64,000 nt of DNA, from assembly GCA_030532135.1 (NCBI GenBank), contig JAUNLT010000001.1, positions 139,839 through 203,838 on the forward strand, written 5' to 3'. The notes beneath the pieces are model-generated. The model did not search any database. It was not told the DNA's origin and saw only the letters and a list, made by a program, of their open reading frames with translations. The stretch's first letter is position 1. Every line of letters begins with the position of its first letter. Both the position numbers and the translations under genes were made by a program. Positions 26,977 through 36,346 of the stretch are shown piece after piece. This stretch comes from Lagierella massiliensis. Its GTDB lineage: Bacteria; Bacillota; Clostridia; Tissierellales; Peptoniphilaceae.

Positions 26977-28875
26977 ATGTACGAAGATATTAAAGATGTA
27001 AAATTAGGTGTTATTTATAGTGAGTTTAAAAGTGATTTTAGAGTTTGGTCTCCAAATTCAAAGAGTTTAAAACTTCTAATATATGACGATTGTAATTCAT
27101 CTACAAGAAGAGAATTTGAGATGATTAAAGATGATAATGGTTTTTGGGAAATTTCTATTAGTGAGAACTTAAATTTGAAATACTATAACTATTTAATTGA
27201 TGAAAAGTATGAGGTTACAGATCCCTATGGGGTAAGTGCATGCCCTAATAGTAGAAGGTCTTGTATTATTGATTTAGAGATGACGAATCCTGTAGGTTTT
27301 AAAGATCATAAAGTACCTAATAATAAACCTGAAAATGCGATTATATATGAAACTCACGTCAAGGATTTTACTTATCATAAATCCGTTGGTATAGAAAAAG
27401 ACTATAGGGGAAAATTTTTGGGACTAACAGAAGAAAATACAAAATATCAAGATGTTAAGACAGGGTTAGATCACCTTAAAGAACTTGGAATTACTCATCT
27501 TCATTTAATGCCCATATTTGATTATCTAACGGTTGATGAGAATAACGAGGCCTTTGACAATGACAAAAATTATAACTGGGGATATGATCCTGAATTATAC
27601 AATGTTCCTGAAGGATCTTATTCAACCGATTCTACAGATCCAATAAAGAGGGTTAAAGAGCTTAAACAACTTATAATGAAAGCACATGAAAATAATATAT
27701 CAGTTGTCATGGATGTGGTTTATAACCATACTTTTAGGACTTTGGATTCTAATTTTAACCAACTTAATCCATTTTATTATTATAGGATGGATAAAGATAA
27801 TAAATTTTCTAATGGGTCTGGTTGTGGCAATGAATTTGCGTCAGAAAGTGATTTTGGGAGAAAATTTATTATGGACTCTTTAAAATATTGGGTTGATGAA
27901 TATAAAATTGATGGTTTTAGATTTGATTTAATGGCACTTATGGATAGGGAAACTGTGGATAATTTAGTTATGGAACTAAAGAAGATAAATCCAAATATAT
28001 TAATATATGGGGAACCTTGGATGGCTTGGTCGTCTACACTTCCTATAAACTGTCAGACTTTACCTGGTTCTCAAAAAGGAAGAGGATTTTCAATTTTTAA
28101 TTCCGAATTTAGGGATGCTATAAAAGGAGATAATGACGGTACTGAAAAAGGTTATATTCAAGGTAGGTTTGATTTAAAAAGAAAGATTCAAATTGGAATT
28201 ATGGGAAGTATCGTTTCTCTAGATGGTTATGAGGGATTGACAATGTATCCCATGGAAAGTATTAACTACTTTAACTCCCATGACAATTTGATACTAGCAG
28301 ATAAACTTGCAAAGTCTTTAGATCCATCTGATTTAAGTGACTTTAATCAGATTAGTAAAATGGCATTTAATATTATTTTACTAGCTTTTGGAATTCCGTT
28401 TTTTCATGCAGGTAATGAATTTTCACGTTCAAAAAATATGGATCATAATTCTTATCACAGTCCTATTTCAGTAAATCAAGTGGATTGGTCTTTTAAAAAG
28501 AGAAATATAGATCTTAATAACCATGTTAAAAATCTTATTAGTTTGAGAAAAAAATATAGTGAATACATGCTTAAAAGTTATGAAGAAATTGCTGGAAATT
28601 TATACTTTATATATAATTTACCAAATAGTGTAATCGGTTATACCATATTAGGAGAAAGGGGAATGCTCTTAATTTTACACAACTGCGGTAGAGGAGAGTT
28701 TGTACTTGAAAATAGGATTTTAAATGATCATGTAAAAGAGTGTTATAAAGATGTTGAATTAAAAGACTTAAAACTTATTTTTGACGAAAATGGACAAGAC
28801 AAGGGTACAAAAGAGTTAAATGACAATATGGTTATTCCAAGAATTACAACTTACGTTTATAAATTAGGGTGTTGA
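26977..28875 (+). CDS. pulA: type I pullulanase (glycogen debranching)
   Basis: 632 residues. A CBM48-like N-terminus (FRVWSPNSKSLKLLIYDD) precedes a GH13_14 catalytic barrel. The pullulanase hallmark YNWGYDP is near 205, and DVVYNHT, DGFRFDLMAL (nucleophile Asp), LIYGEPW (acid Glu) and NYFNSHDN follow. It hydrolyses alpha-1,6 branch points. It starts 6 bases after the phosphorylase homologue with AGGAG. It lacks a signal peptide, so it acts on internal glycogen. Confidence 0.92.
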   Translation: MYEDIKDVKLGVIYSEFKSDFRVWSPNSKSLKLLIYDDCNSSTRREFEMIKDDNGFWEISISENLNLKYYNYLIDEKYEVTDPYGVSACPNSRRSCIIDLEMTNPVGFKDHKVPNNKPENAIIYETHVKDFTYHKSVGIEKDYRGKFLGLTEENTKYQDVKTGLDHLKELGITHLHLMPIFDYLTVDENNEAFDNDKNYNWGYDPELYNVPEGSYSTDSTDPIKRVKELKQLIMKAHENNISVVMDVVYNHTFRTLDSNFNQLNPFYYYRMDKDNKFSNGSGCGNEFASESDFGRKFIMDSLKYWVDEYKIDGFRFDLMALMDRETVDNLVMELKKINPNILIYGEPWMAWSSTLPINCQTLPGSQKGRGFSIFNSEFRDAIKGDNDGTEKGYIQGRFDLKRKIQIGIMGSIVSLDGYEGLTMYPMESINYFNSHDNLILADKLAKSLDPSDLSDFNQISKMAFNIILLAFGIPFFHAGNEFSRSKNMDHNSYHSPISVNQVDWSFKKRNIDLNNHVKNLISLRKKYSEYMLKSYEEIAGNLYFIYNLPNSVIGYTILGERGMLLILHNCGRGEFVLENRILNDHVKECYKDVELKDLKLIFDENGQDKGTKELNDNMVIPRITTYVYKLGC

Positions 28876-28876
28876 G

Positions 28877-29434
28877 ATGGATAATGAGACATTAGATGAC
28901 TTTAAGGACTTTTTAGAAGATAAAGATTTTATAAAAAATAAAAACAAATTATTTGCAAATAAGAAGACTCAAAAGTTTGATGGAAATTTGGAAGTATTTA
29001 TTATGTTATATTATCTATATTTAAAGATAGATAAGTATAAATACCTGTTTAGTGATGAAGAAGCATTAAGAGATTTTAAAAAAATTTTTAATAAAAAAGC
29101 TTTTACTGTATTTCAAATGGCTCATAGAATTAGAAGCTTTACATCAAAGAGGGGAAGAAAACTTCACTTTATGAAAAATTCTTGGTTTTTTAGAGAAGAT
29201 GCGGTTTATCACTATATTAAAGCTGGACTATATTATAATACTCCTGTTCTAATGATATCTTGGAATAACAAAGATAAAATTATTAGTAAACAGTGGAATT
29301 TAATTGTAGGAATAAAAAAGACCGAAGAGGATATACTTGCAAAACTATATAATGGGAAGGATTTCTTTGAGGTTAATCTGTCTTATTGGATAAAGAGCAA
29401 GTCTTTATACAAAGGGATAGCATATTTTCGTTAG
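28877..29434 (+). CDS. unknown protein in glycogen operon
   Basis: 185 residues, not recognised. The N-terminal half is lysine-rich and helical; the C-terminal half (VLMISWNNKD, KQWNLIVGIKKTEED, FFEVNLSYWI) has beta-strand spacing reminiscent of the second half of papain-like C39 domains, but no catalytic cysteine or histidine is present. No signal peptide or membrane span. It begins 1 base after pulA and ends 9 bases before pgcA, so it is certainly co-expressed with glycogen metabolism. Its job there is unknown. Confidence 0.7.
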   Translation: MDNETLDDFKDFLEDKDFIKNKNKLFANKKTQKFDGNLEVFIMLYYLYLKIDKYKYLFSDEEALRDFKKIFNKKAFTVFQMAHRIRSFTSKRGRKLHFMKNSWFFREDAVYHYIKAGLYYNTPVLMISWNNKDKIISKQWNLIVGIKKTEEDILAKLYNGKDFFEVNLSYWIKSKSLYKGIAYFR

Positions 29435-29443
29435 GAGGATTTT

Positions 29444-31138
29444 ATGGATTATAAGGAAACTTACAGAAATTGGTTAAATAGCGATGAGTTTGACGATGAG
29501 ACAAAAAAGGAGTTAGCGTCAATTTCTGACAACGAAGAGGAAATAAGGGATAGGTTTTATCAAAGTTTACAATTTGGGACAGCAGGGCTTAGAGGAAAGC
29601 TTGGAAGTGGTACAAATCGTATGAATAAGTACATGGTGAAAAAAGCAACCCAAGGATTTGCAAAGGCAATTTTGGATTTAAAAGATAATAATGAGAAGTC
29701 GGTTGCCATAGCTTATGATGTTAGACATAAATCAAAAGAATTTGCTCAAGTTACTGCAGAAGTATTTGCTGGAAATGGAATAAAAGTTTACCTATCCGAT
29801 GACATAAGACCAACGCCTCTATTATCGTATGCGGTAAGACATTTTGGTTGTGATGCAGGTGTTATGATTACAGCAAGTCATAATCCTAAGGAGTATAACG
29901 GATATAAGGCCTATGGGGCTGAAGGTTCTCAAATTCTAGAGGACATGGCAAAGGCGATTGAGAAAAACATTCAGGAAATTGAAAGTTTTGATGAGGTAAA
30001 ATCAATTTCACTACAAGAGGGTATTGAAAAGGGACTAATAGAGTTTTTCTCTAACAAAATGGATAAGGAGTACATGAAGGATGTGCTTTCACTAACTATT
30101 AATGACGAGGATAAACTAGACAAACAAATAAATATAGTTTATACACCGTTAAATGGAACTGGAAATAAATATGTAAGAGATATTCTTGAAATGAGGGGTT
30201 TTAAAAATATATTTGTGGTTAGTGAACAGGAAAATCCAGACCCTGACTTTACAACAGTTGGATATCCAAATCCGGAAGATCCAAAGGCATTTAAATATGC
30301 AATAGATTTAGGTAAAAAAGTCAATGCTGATATGCTTATAGGAACAGATCCTGATGCGGATAGGGCTGCAATAGAAGTTAAGGATAAAAATGGGAACTAT
30401 GTATTTTTAAATGGAAATAAAATTGGGGCGTTGATGATTAATTATATTTTAAGTCAAAGATATGAAAACAAAACGCTTCCTAAAAACGGTGTAATAGTAA
30501 AAAGTATTGTAACTGGTGATATGGGTAAAGAAATTGCCAATAAATATGATATAGAAACTATTGAAACTCTCACAGGATTTAAAAATATATGTGGTGTTGC
30601 AAATGAGTTTGAAAAAACTAAAGAAAAAGAATTCTTATATGGTTTTGAAGAGAGTATAGGATATAATTATGGAACTTTTGTAAGGGATAAAGACGCAGTA
30701 AGTTCTGCCATGATAATATGTGAAATGGCAGCATTCTATAAGAAACAAGGAAAATCACTTCTCGATGTGCTAGAAGAATTGCGACAGGAATTTGGATATT
30801 ACAACGAAAGACTCATTTCTATAGTCCTAGAAGGAATAGAAGGTCAAGAGAGAATTTCTAGAATAATGGAAGAGTTTAGAAATAACCCTATAACAGAAAT
30901 AAAGAATATAAAACTTGTTAAAACTGTTGACTATTTAATGGATGAAACGGGAATACCAAAATCAAATGTAATTAAGTATTACTTTGATGATGGATCATGG
31001 TATGCGTTGAGACCGTCAGGTACAGAGCCTAAGGTCAAAATCTATATATACTCTAAAGGAAATAGTTTGAAAGAGTCGGAGAAGAAATTAGACTTATTCG
31101 AAAAGAGCACAGTTGGTAAAATTGATAAAATTTCATAA
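29444..31138 (+). CDS. pgcA: phosphoglucomutase (alpha-D-phosphohexomutase family)
   Basis: 564 residues interconverting glucose-1- and glucose-6-phosphate. The phosphoserine loop TASHNPKEYNGYK (about 145), the Mg loop GTDPDADRAAI (about 305), the sugar-binding GFEESIGY and the phosphate-binding RPSGTEPKVKIY are all intact. It closes the glycogen operon, supplying or draining glucose-1-phosphate, and is followed by a strong terminator at 31147. GGAGG precedes the ATG. Confidence 0.95.
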   Translation: MDYKETYRNWLNSDEFDDETKKELASISDNEEEIRDRFYQSLQFGTAGLRGKLGSGTNRMNKYMVKKATQGFAKAILDLKDNNEKSVAIAYDVRHKSKEFAQVTAEVFAGNGIKVYLSDDIRPTPLLSYAVRHFGCDAGVMITASHNPKEYNGYKAYGAEGSQILEDMAKAIEKNIQEIESFDEVKSISLQEGIEKGLIEFFSNKMDKEYMKDVLSLTINDEDKLDKQINIVYTPLNGTGNKYVRDILEMRGFKNIFVVSEQENPDPDFTTVGYPNPEDPKAFKYAIDLGKKVNADMLIGTDPDADRAAIEVKDKNGNYVFLNGNKIGALMINYILSQRYENKTLPKNGVIVKSIVTGDMGKEIANKYDIETIETLTGFKNICGVANEFEKTKEKEFLYGFEESIGYNYGTFVRDKDAVSSAMIICEMAAFYKKQGKSLLDVLEELRQEFGYYNERLISIVLEGIEGQERISRIMEEFRNNPITEIKNIKLVKTVDYLMDETGIPKSNVIKYYFDDGSWYALRPSGTEPKVKIYIYSKGNSLKESEKKLDLFEKSTVGKIDKIS

Positions 31139-31146
31139 AAGCATAA

Positions 31147-31174
31147 GGGAAGACACAAGTCTTCCCATTTTTTT
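31147..31174 (+). terminator. glycogen operon terminator
   Basis: GGGAAGAC (31147-31154), loop ACAA, GTCTTCCC (31159-31166), then Ts. Confidence 0.9.
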
Positions 31175-31184
31175 ATCCATTATT

Positions 31185-31193
31185 TGATATAAT
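31185..31193 (+). promoter_or_regulatory. extended -10 promoter of xpt
   Basis: TGATATAAT (TGnTATAAT) at 31185-31193. No convincing -35 box exists because the upstream DNA is the glycogen terminator, so an extended -10 promoter is inferred. There is no room for a purine riboswitch. Confidence 0.5.
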
Positions 31194-31232
31194 ATATTCT
31201 ATAGTATTATTTATTCTGTCAAGGAGGATAAA

Positions 31233-31817
31233 TTGAACAAATTAGAGAAGAAGATTTTAGATGAAGGAGTTGTTCTTTCGGAAAATATACTCAAAGTGGA
31301 TGGATTTGTAAACCATAGAATTGATCCTTTATTTTTTATGGAAATTGGAAAAGAATTTGCTAAGAGATTTAAAGATAAAAATATAGATAAAATACTTACA
31401 TTGGAAGTTTCAGGAATTGCAATTGCCTTTGCAGTGGGAATATATTTAAAAAAGCCTGTAATTTTTGCAAAAAAGAATAATTCTAAAACCCTTGGAGAAG
31501 AAGTTTATTCTACAACGGTTTATAGTTACACAAAAGATATAAACTATTTTGTTAAAGTTTCAAAGAAATTTCTTGAATCTGGGGATAGAGTTTTAATTAT
31601 AGATGACTTTTTAGCAAACGGAAAAGCACTTGAGGGGTTAATTGACATTTGCAATCAATCTAACTCAACTGTTGAAGGGATTGGTATATTGATAGAGAAG
31701 GGCTTTCAAAAAGGAGGATCTTCAATTCGAGAAAAGGGTTATGAAATAGAGTCTTTAGCAATTATAAAGTCCTTGGACAATGGTAGGATTGAGTTTGACA
31801 AGTCCAAATATTTTTAG
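31233..31817 (+). CDS. xpt: xanthine phosphoribosyltransferase
   Basis: 194 residues starting at TTG with AAGGAGG 6 bases upstream. Type I phosphoribosyltransferase with the PRPP loop VLIIDDFLANGKAL (about 126-139) and the xpt-type N-terminus ILKVDGFVNHRIDP that closes over the purine. It salvages xanthine to XMP with PRPP. Monocistronic. Unlike many Bacillus xpt genes, no purine riboswitch leader is seen. Confidence 0.92.
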   Translation: MNKLEKKILDEGVVLSENILKVDGFVNHRIDPLFFMEIGKEFAKRFKDKNIDKILTLEVSGIAIAFAVGIYLKKPVIFAKKNNSKTLGEEVYSTTVYSYTKDINYFVKVSKKFLESGDRVLIIDDFLANGKALEGLIDICNQSNSTVEGIGILIEKGFQKGGSSIREKGYEIESLAIIKSLDNGRIEFDKSKYF

Positions 31818-31902
31818 AATTTAAATATTACAAAAAGTCTAAATTATAGGAAAATTTAAGTTTTTCGTGTAAAATATTAGTACTGGGAATTTAGGAGCAA
31901 AT

Positions 31903-32412
31903 ATGAAATTTATTATTGAACTATTAGAAAAGTTTTTCTCTATTCAATTAACTGCAAATATGAAATTATATGATCTATTAGCTATGATTTTTAAATATGC
32001 TTTTGTGATTATAATATACTATTTCATTTTTAATATTATTAAGATGATATATCTAGACATTAAGGGTATTAGTAGTCTAAATACACCTACAGACAGTTAT
32101 TTAAAATTAATTAATAGAAAAGAGAGATTGCCTTTCAAAATACAAGAACATTATTTTATAAAAAACAGCACTACAATTGGTAGATCTGATAGTAACAAGA
32201 TAGTTTTAAAGGACAGATTTATTTCAAAAAATCATGCTAGGATATTTAAACAAAAGGGATTGTTCTATCTAGAAGATTTAGGGTCTGCAAACGGGTCCTA
32301 TGTTAATGGTCAAAGAGTTGATAAAATAGTGCAACTTAGAGACAAGGACTTGGTGGACTTTGGTCAAGTAGAGTTCTTGTTTGTAAATGGTGATGACAGT
32401 GATGAAAAATAA
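31903..32412 (+). CDS. FHA domain membrane protein
   Basis: 169 residues. One N-terminal membrane segment (about 25-48) is followed by a cytoplasmic forkhead-associated domain with TTIGRSDSNKIVLKDRFISKNHARIF, LEDLGSANGSYVNG and QRVDKIVQL, the pThr-binding residues intact. It is first in an FHA-FtsW-PBP operon, the same order as fhaB-rodA-pbpA in Actinobacteria, where FHA proteins link Ser/Thr kinases to wall synthesis. No kinase gene is in the window. AGGAG precedes the ATG. Confidence 0.9.
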   Translation: MKFIIELLEKFFSIQLTANMKLYDLLAMIFKYAFVIIIYYFIFNIIKMIYLDIKGISSLNTPTDSYLKLINRKERLPFKIQEHYFIKNSTTIGRSDSNKIVLKDRFISKNHARIFKQKGLFYLEDLGSANGSYVNGQRVDKIVQLRDKDLVDFGQVEFLFVNGDDSDEK

Positions 32413-33742
32413 AAAAAAAATGAGAAGAAATGAAGTTGGTTTTTTTAATAAGCTATTAAGTAAGGATTTTAGTTTTTCAAAAAAATCTGTAAAAAATCCT
32501 CTTACGCTTTTATTTTGGTTTCAAGTGCTAACAATGAGTTTAGTACTTGTATCCAGTGGAGAAAACTTCACATTGAAAAACACCATATTATTCATTTCTT
32601 TTATTGTTGGTGTAAATATAGCAAATAGACTAATTGTGAAAGTTACTGACGGAGACAACTACTTGCTTTTAGTTGCTTCAATGCTGTTTAGTATTGGAGT
32701 GGTAATGATATTTAGACTTAACCCATATGAGGGAACAAGGCAAATATTTTGGTATTTAATAGGAATTATTATGTTTTATATAACTTATTTCATACTAAAA
32801 TCATTTAAAGGTTGGGAAAATTTAACTCCATTATACTTGTTTGCAAGTTTATTTATGTTTTTTATTACCATGGTATTTGGGTTTGAAAAATATGGAGCTA
32901 AGAACTGGGTCTTAATTCACAATATTACATTTCAACCCTCAGAACTTACTAAGATACTTTTTATCTTTTTTATTTCGTCTTTTGAAACGAACAAAAACCT
33001 GTTAACAGGGAAAAAAACTTCAAAGTATCACTTTTTGATTGAAGAGAAAAAGCCACTAACATTTATGGTAATTGTCTATACTCTCATTGGATTTTTCTTT
33101 ATACAAAAAGATTTAGGTTCTGCCGTAATATTTTTTATGGTTTATATTATATTTGTGTATATTTTCGACTATGGGAAATACTTTTTATTGTCAAATTTAG
33201 TTCTCGCAGCGGTCGGGGGAATAACTGCATATTTTTTATTTTCTCATATTAGAATTAGATTTGATATTTGGATTGATCCTTGGAAATCTGTCCAAGATAG
33301 AGGATATCAGATAGTCCAATCCCTTTTTGCACTCGCATCTGGAGGTTTTTTTGGAACAGGTCTTAGACTGGGACGTCCCGATTTAATTCCAGTAGCCAGT
33401 TCCGATTTCATATTTCCTGCAATAGTTGAAGAAATGGGAATATTTACGGGGATGGGCGTTTTAATGTTATTTATGATTTTAGTGTATAGGGGTTTTAAAA
33501 TATCCATGGAACAGGAAAATTTATTTTTTAAATATGTTGCTCTTGGAATATCCATAATATTTGCATTTCAAGCTGTGTTTATGATAAGTGGAGTTTTAAA
33601 ATTAATTCCTATGACAGGAATCACTATACCTTTTGTAAGTTATGGGGGAAGTTCTATGGTTACTTCTTTTATTTCTTTAGGAATACTACAGTATTGCTCA
33701 TCTGATATACATGAAAAGATGGTGGATGAATGGAAAGATTAA
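32402..33742 (+). CDS. FtsW/RodA/SpoVE family peptidoglycan polymerase
   Basis: About 446 residues with ten or so membrane spans. The SEDS signatures FEKYGAKNWV, FQPSELTKI, QKDLGSAV and PFVSYGGSSMV are present; the last contains the loop near the active centre. The start is uncertain between ATGs at 32387, 32393, 32402 and 32420; 32402 has GGTGATG 8 bases upstream and overlaps the FHA gene by 11 bases. It overlaps the transpeptidase gene downstream, so the three make a SEDS-PBP pair with an FHA partner. FtsW versus RodA cannot be decided by eye. Confidence 0.9.
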   Translation: MKNKKKMRRNEVGFFNKLLSKDFSFSKKSVKNPLTLLFWFQVLTMSLVLVSSGENFTLKNTILFISFIVGVNIANRLIVKVTDGDNYLLLVASMLFSIGVVMIFRLNPYEGTRQIFWYLIGIIMFYITYFILKSFKGWENLTPLYLFASLFMFFITMVFGFEKYGAKNWVLIHNITFQPSELTKILFIFFISSFETNKNLLTGKKTSKYHFLIEEKKPLTFMVIVYTLIGFFFIQKDLGSAVIFFMVYIIFVYIFDYGKYFLLSNLVLAAVGGITAYFLFSHIRIRFDIWIDPWKSVQDRGYQIVQSLFALASGGFFGTGLRLGRPDLIPVASSDFIFPAIVEEMGIFTGMGVLMLFMILVYRGFKISMEQENLFFKYVALGISIIFAFQAVFMISGVLKLIPMTGITIPFVSYGGSSMVTSFISLGILQYCSSDIHEKMVDEWKD

Positions 33743-35157
33743 ATAAAAAAATAATAGTGGTACTATCTGTCTTCCTAGGGCTGTTTTTAGCACTTGTATT
33801 CTACATGACTTATTTTCAAATAGCAAAGGCTAAAGATATAGCAAAAGGAGAATACAGTCAGTACAATAGAAGACATTGGGTTGATGAAAACAAAGTAAAA
33901 CGAGGAACTATCTATGATGCTGATGGAAATGTGCTTGTGGAAACCCAAACAGACAGTAATAACAATAATTATAGAAAATTCAATTATGGTTCAATATATT
34001 CACCAGTAACTGGATTTAACTCTAAAAATTATGGAACATCTGGACTTGAAAAAACTTTTGCAAAGCCCCTTTTAAATATAAAAGAGTCTACTCCTCTTTC
34101 AGATTTAAAGAAATTAGTAGAGAATCAGCAAGATGGTAATAATTTGATTTTAACAACAAATACAGCTCTACAAAGTCATGTTATGAAACTTTTAAGAGAA
34201 CATAGAGGCTCTATTGTAGTTATGAATCCAAAGACTGGAGCAATTTATGCTATGGCTTCATATCCTACTTTTGACCCTAATACCATAACTGCTGATTGGC
34301 AAGATATTATACAAAACGAAGAAGAGGCTAGACTTATTAATAGAGCAACTCAAGGTCTTTATGCACCAGGATCGGTATTTAAAGTAGTAACAGCTACTGG
34401 AATTTTAGAAAATCCAAATAAGGTTGAAAGTCTAGTAATTGAAGATGAAGGTTCCATTAAAATAGGGGGATATAAAGTAAGTAATATAAATGGAATGGTG
34501 AATGGTCGAACAGATCTTAAGAAAGCTCTTGTAAAATCTTCAAATGTTTACTTTAGTAAACTTGGGTCTGAACTAGGACAGGAAATTTTAAGTGATGTTA
34601 CAAAAAGGTATTTTATTGGAGAAAAATTTCCCTTTGATTTGACAACTACCAAGTCTAAAAATGGTTTTTATGAAGGAATAGATCTTGCAAATATTGCTAC
34701 AACTTCATTTGGTCAAGGAAACACCTTAGTAACTCCCCTAAATATGGCAATGGTAATGTCAACAATAGCAAATGAAGGCATTATGATGCAACCTTATTTA
34801 GTTGATAAAATCACCAATCCTGAAGGAGAGGTTCAGTTTAAGAAAAATCCCGAGATACTGTCTAAGGTCACAACTCCTGAAATAGCAAATGAAATACTAT
34901 CTAATATGGTGGCAGTAGTTGCTGATGGCTCACAGGCAAGTCTTAGAGCTGTAACGGTTGCTGGAAAGTCTGGAACTGCAGAAATCAAAGATAAGAAGTC
35001 GACAAATGCTTGGTTTATTGCTACAGCTCCTGCAAAAGATCCTAGTATTGCAGTTGCGGTGGTTCTAGAAGATAGCAACACAGGAGGAGATGAATCAGCA
35101 GGACCAATTGCCCGAGAAACAATTAGGAAAGCTTTAAATTTAGGTTTAGGAAATTAA
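33730..35157 (+). CDS. class B penicillin-binding protein (PbpA-like transpeptidase)
   Basis: 475 residues: one membrane anchor (about 8-30), a short pedestal, then a transpeptidase domain with the three catalytic motifs PGSVFKVV (Ser215, Lys218), SSN at 270-272 and AGKSGTAE near 412. It is short for a class B PBP, matching mycobacterial PbpA partnered with RodA and FHA. Translation starts inside the FtsW/RodA gene. It cross-links glycan strands made by the SEDS partner. The operon ends at a bidirectional terminator. Confidence 0.93.
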   Translation: MERLNKKIIVVLSVFLGLFLALVFYMTYFQIAKAKDIAKGEYSQYNRRHWVDENKVKRGTIYDADGNVLVETQTDSNNNNYRKFNYGSIYSPVTGFNSKNYGTSGLEKTFAKPLLNIKESTPLSDLKKLVENQQDGNNLILTTNTALQSHVMKLLREHRGSIVVMNPKTGAIYAMASYPTFDPNTITADWQDIIQNEEEARLINRATQGLYAPGSVFKVVTATGILENPNKVESLVIEDEGSIKIGGYKVSNINGMVNGRTDLKKALVKSSNVYFSKLGSELGQEILSDVTKRYFIGEKFPFDLTTTKSKNGFYEGIDLANIATTSFGQGNTLVTPLNMAMVMSTIANEGIMMQPYLVDKITNPEGEVQFKKNPEILSKVTTPEIANEILSNMVAVVADGSQASLRAVTVAGKSGTAEIKDKKSTNAWFIATAPAKDPSIAVAVVLEDSNTGGDESAGPIARETIRKALNLGLGN

Positions 35158-35160
35158 AAA

Positions 35161-35187
35161 AACAAGGTTTATAAACCTTGTTTTTTT
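35161..35187. terminator. bidirectional terminator between PBP and nadK
   Basis: AACAAGGTTTA (35161-35171) pairs with TAAACCTTGTT (35172-35182). Ts follow on the plus strand and As precede it, so it can stop both convergent transcripts. Confidence 0.85.
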
Positions 35188-35995
35188 ATATGAACTTATC
35201 TTTTATATTCATCCAATACCAGTTGTTGTTAAATTGAAGTTTATTTATACAACTATCTGAACTTTTAATTTTTATACTATCAAAGTCCTCGCAAACTATA
35301 TTTAAACCATCGTTTATAACAAGAGTTTTAGATTTGTCTTCAGGCCTTCTTTTAATCGTTAAAATAGAAGTAGAAGGAATTACAAGAGGATTGAGAAGTG
35401 ACCTATAGGCCTTTGAGTTGATAGGAGCTAGAGGAGTAAGTTGATACCCTTTTAAAGCTCTATAAAGTACTGCTCCTCCTGCAGAATAGTTATATGCAGT
35501 GGAACCTGAAGGGGTTGAAACAAGAAGGGCATCTCCAGCAAAAGTCTCTAGGTGATTATCATCTATAAAGACATCTAGATGTATAATAGATGTATCTTCA
35601 GAACGTATTACAAATTCATTAAGTGATTTGTGATTGTACTTTTTATGCTCTCTTGAAAAGATTTCTCCTTGAAGTAAATCCAATTTTTCAATTTCATAAT
35701 CTCCTGCTTGAAAATTTTTTATAAATTTATCCACTTCAAGTACAGATATTTCTTGAAAAAAACCAAGGGTTCCCGTATTCACTCCTACAAAAGGGATAGT
35801 TGAGAAGGCAGTTTTATGAACAGCTCTTAAAAAAGTGCCATCTCCACCTACACATATATTTAAAATGGCATTATCGTTAAAATCATATGAGCATTTATAA
35901 CCTAAAGCTTCAAATTTATGTTTTAAATCTTCAGATATAATATTGGACTTTTCTTTATTGTTCGTCATAATATTTATTATCTTTTCTTCACTCAA
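35186..35995 (-). CDS. nadK: NAD kinase
   Basis: 269 residues converting NAD to NADP. The ATP-binding ICVGGDGTFLRAVH block, NTGTLGFF and the STPSGSTAYNYSAGGAV motif are all present. Translation starts at TTG, supported by AAAGGAGG 8 bases upstream on the minus strand. Length is normal for Firmicutes. It converges with the PBP gene and is divergent from a probable 6S RNA, with no operon partner. Confidence 0.94.
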   Translation of the reverse strand: MSEEKIINIMTNNKEKSNIISEDLKHKFEALGYKCSYDFNDNAILNICVGGDGTFLRAVHKTAFSTIPFVGVNTGTLGFFQEISVLEVDKFIKNFQAGDYEIEKLDLLQGEIFSREHKKYNHKSLNEFVIRSEDTSIIHLDVFIDDNHLETFAGDALLVSTPSGSTAYNYSAGGAVLYRALKGYQLTPLAPINSKAYRSLLNPLVIPSTSILTIKRRPEDKSKTLVINDGLNIVCEDFDSIKIKSSDSCINKLQFNNNWYWMNIKDKFI

Positions 35996-36115
35996 GGCAA
36001 TGACCTCCTTTAATATACAAATTATATCAGAAATTTTAAAATAATGTTTAGATTTATTAACTTGGGTATATATAAATTAAGCGTAGGGAATAAAAATACA
36101 ATAAATCACGCGGAT

Positions 36116-36144
36116 TTGAAATTATCCTTTAAGTTTTGTATAAT
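36116..36144 (+). promoter_or_regulatory. promoter of the structured RNA
   Basis: TTGAAA (36116-36121) and TATAAT (36139-36144) with an exact 17-base spacer, one of the best sigma-A promoters in the window. Predicted start is near 36151. Confidence 0.8.
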
Positions 36145-36150
36145 TAGGAT

Positions 36151-36319
36151 AACCTTAGTGATAGATCCTGTTATATTATACCTACACTTACTATAAGGGA
36201 TGACGGACGTTCTTACTTTGATGGAAAGCCTCTATAAGTGGACTTCAGAGATTTAAGACAGTCAACCCACCTTCACATACTGAAGGTTGTTAATTTGCAG
36301 GAGTCGCTGAGGTTTTTTT
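36151..36319 (+). ncRNA. ssrS: probable 6S RNA
   Basis: About 169 bases with no good reading frame. The 5' end AACCTTAGTGA pairs with TCGCTGAGGTT (36304-36314), extending through CCTG (36167-36170) and CAGG (36298-36301) to a long closing stem ending in Ts. Inside is a large central bubble, a small hairpin ACCTTCA-CATAC-TGAAGGT in its 3' strand, and a long terminal arm (CACTTA with TAAGTG). That rod-bubble layout is typical of 6S RNA, which binds the RNA polymerase sigma-A holoenzyme. Promoter and terminator fit exactly. Identity rests on structure, not a database match. Confidence 0.65.
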
Positions 36320-36346
36320 ATTTTCCGTAATTATATGGAGGTATGC

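Noticed and set aside
31175..31232. Purine riboswitch ahead of xpt
   Set aside because: Only 58 bases separate the upstream terminator from the start, too few, and no conserved purine-aptamer loops are visible.
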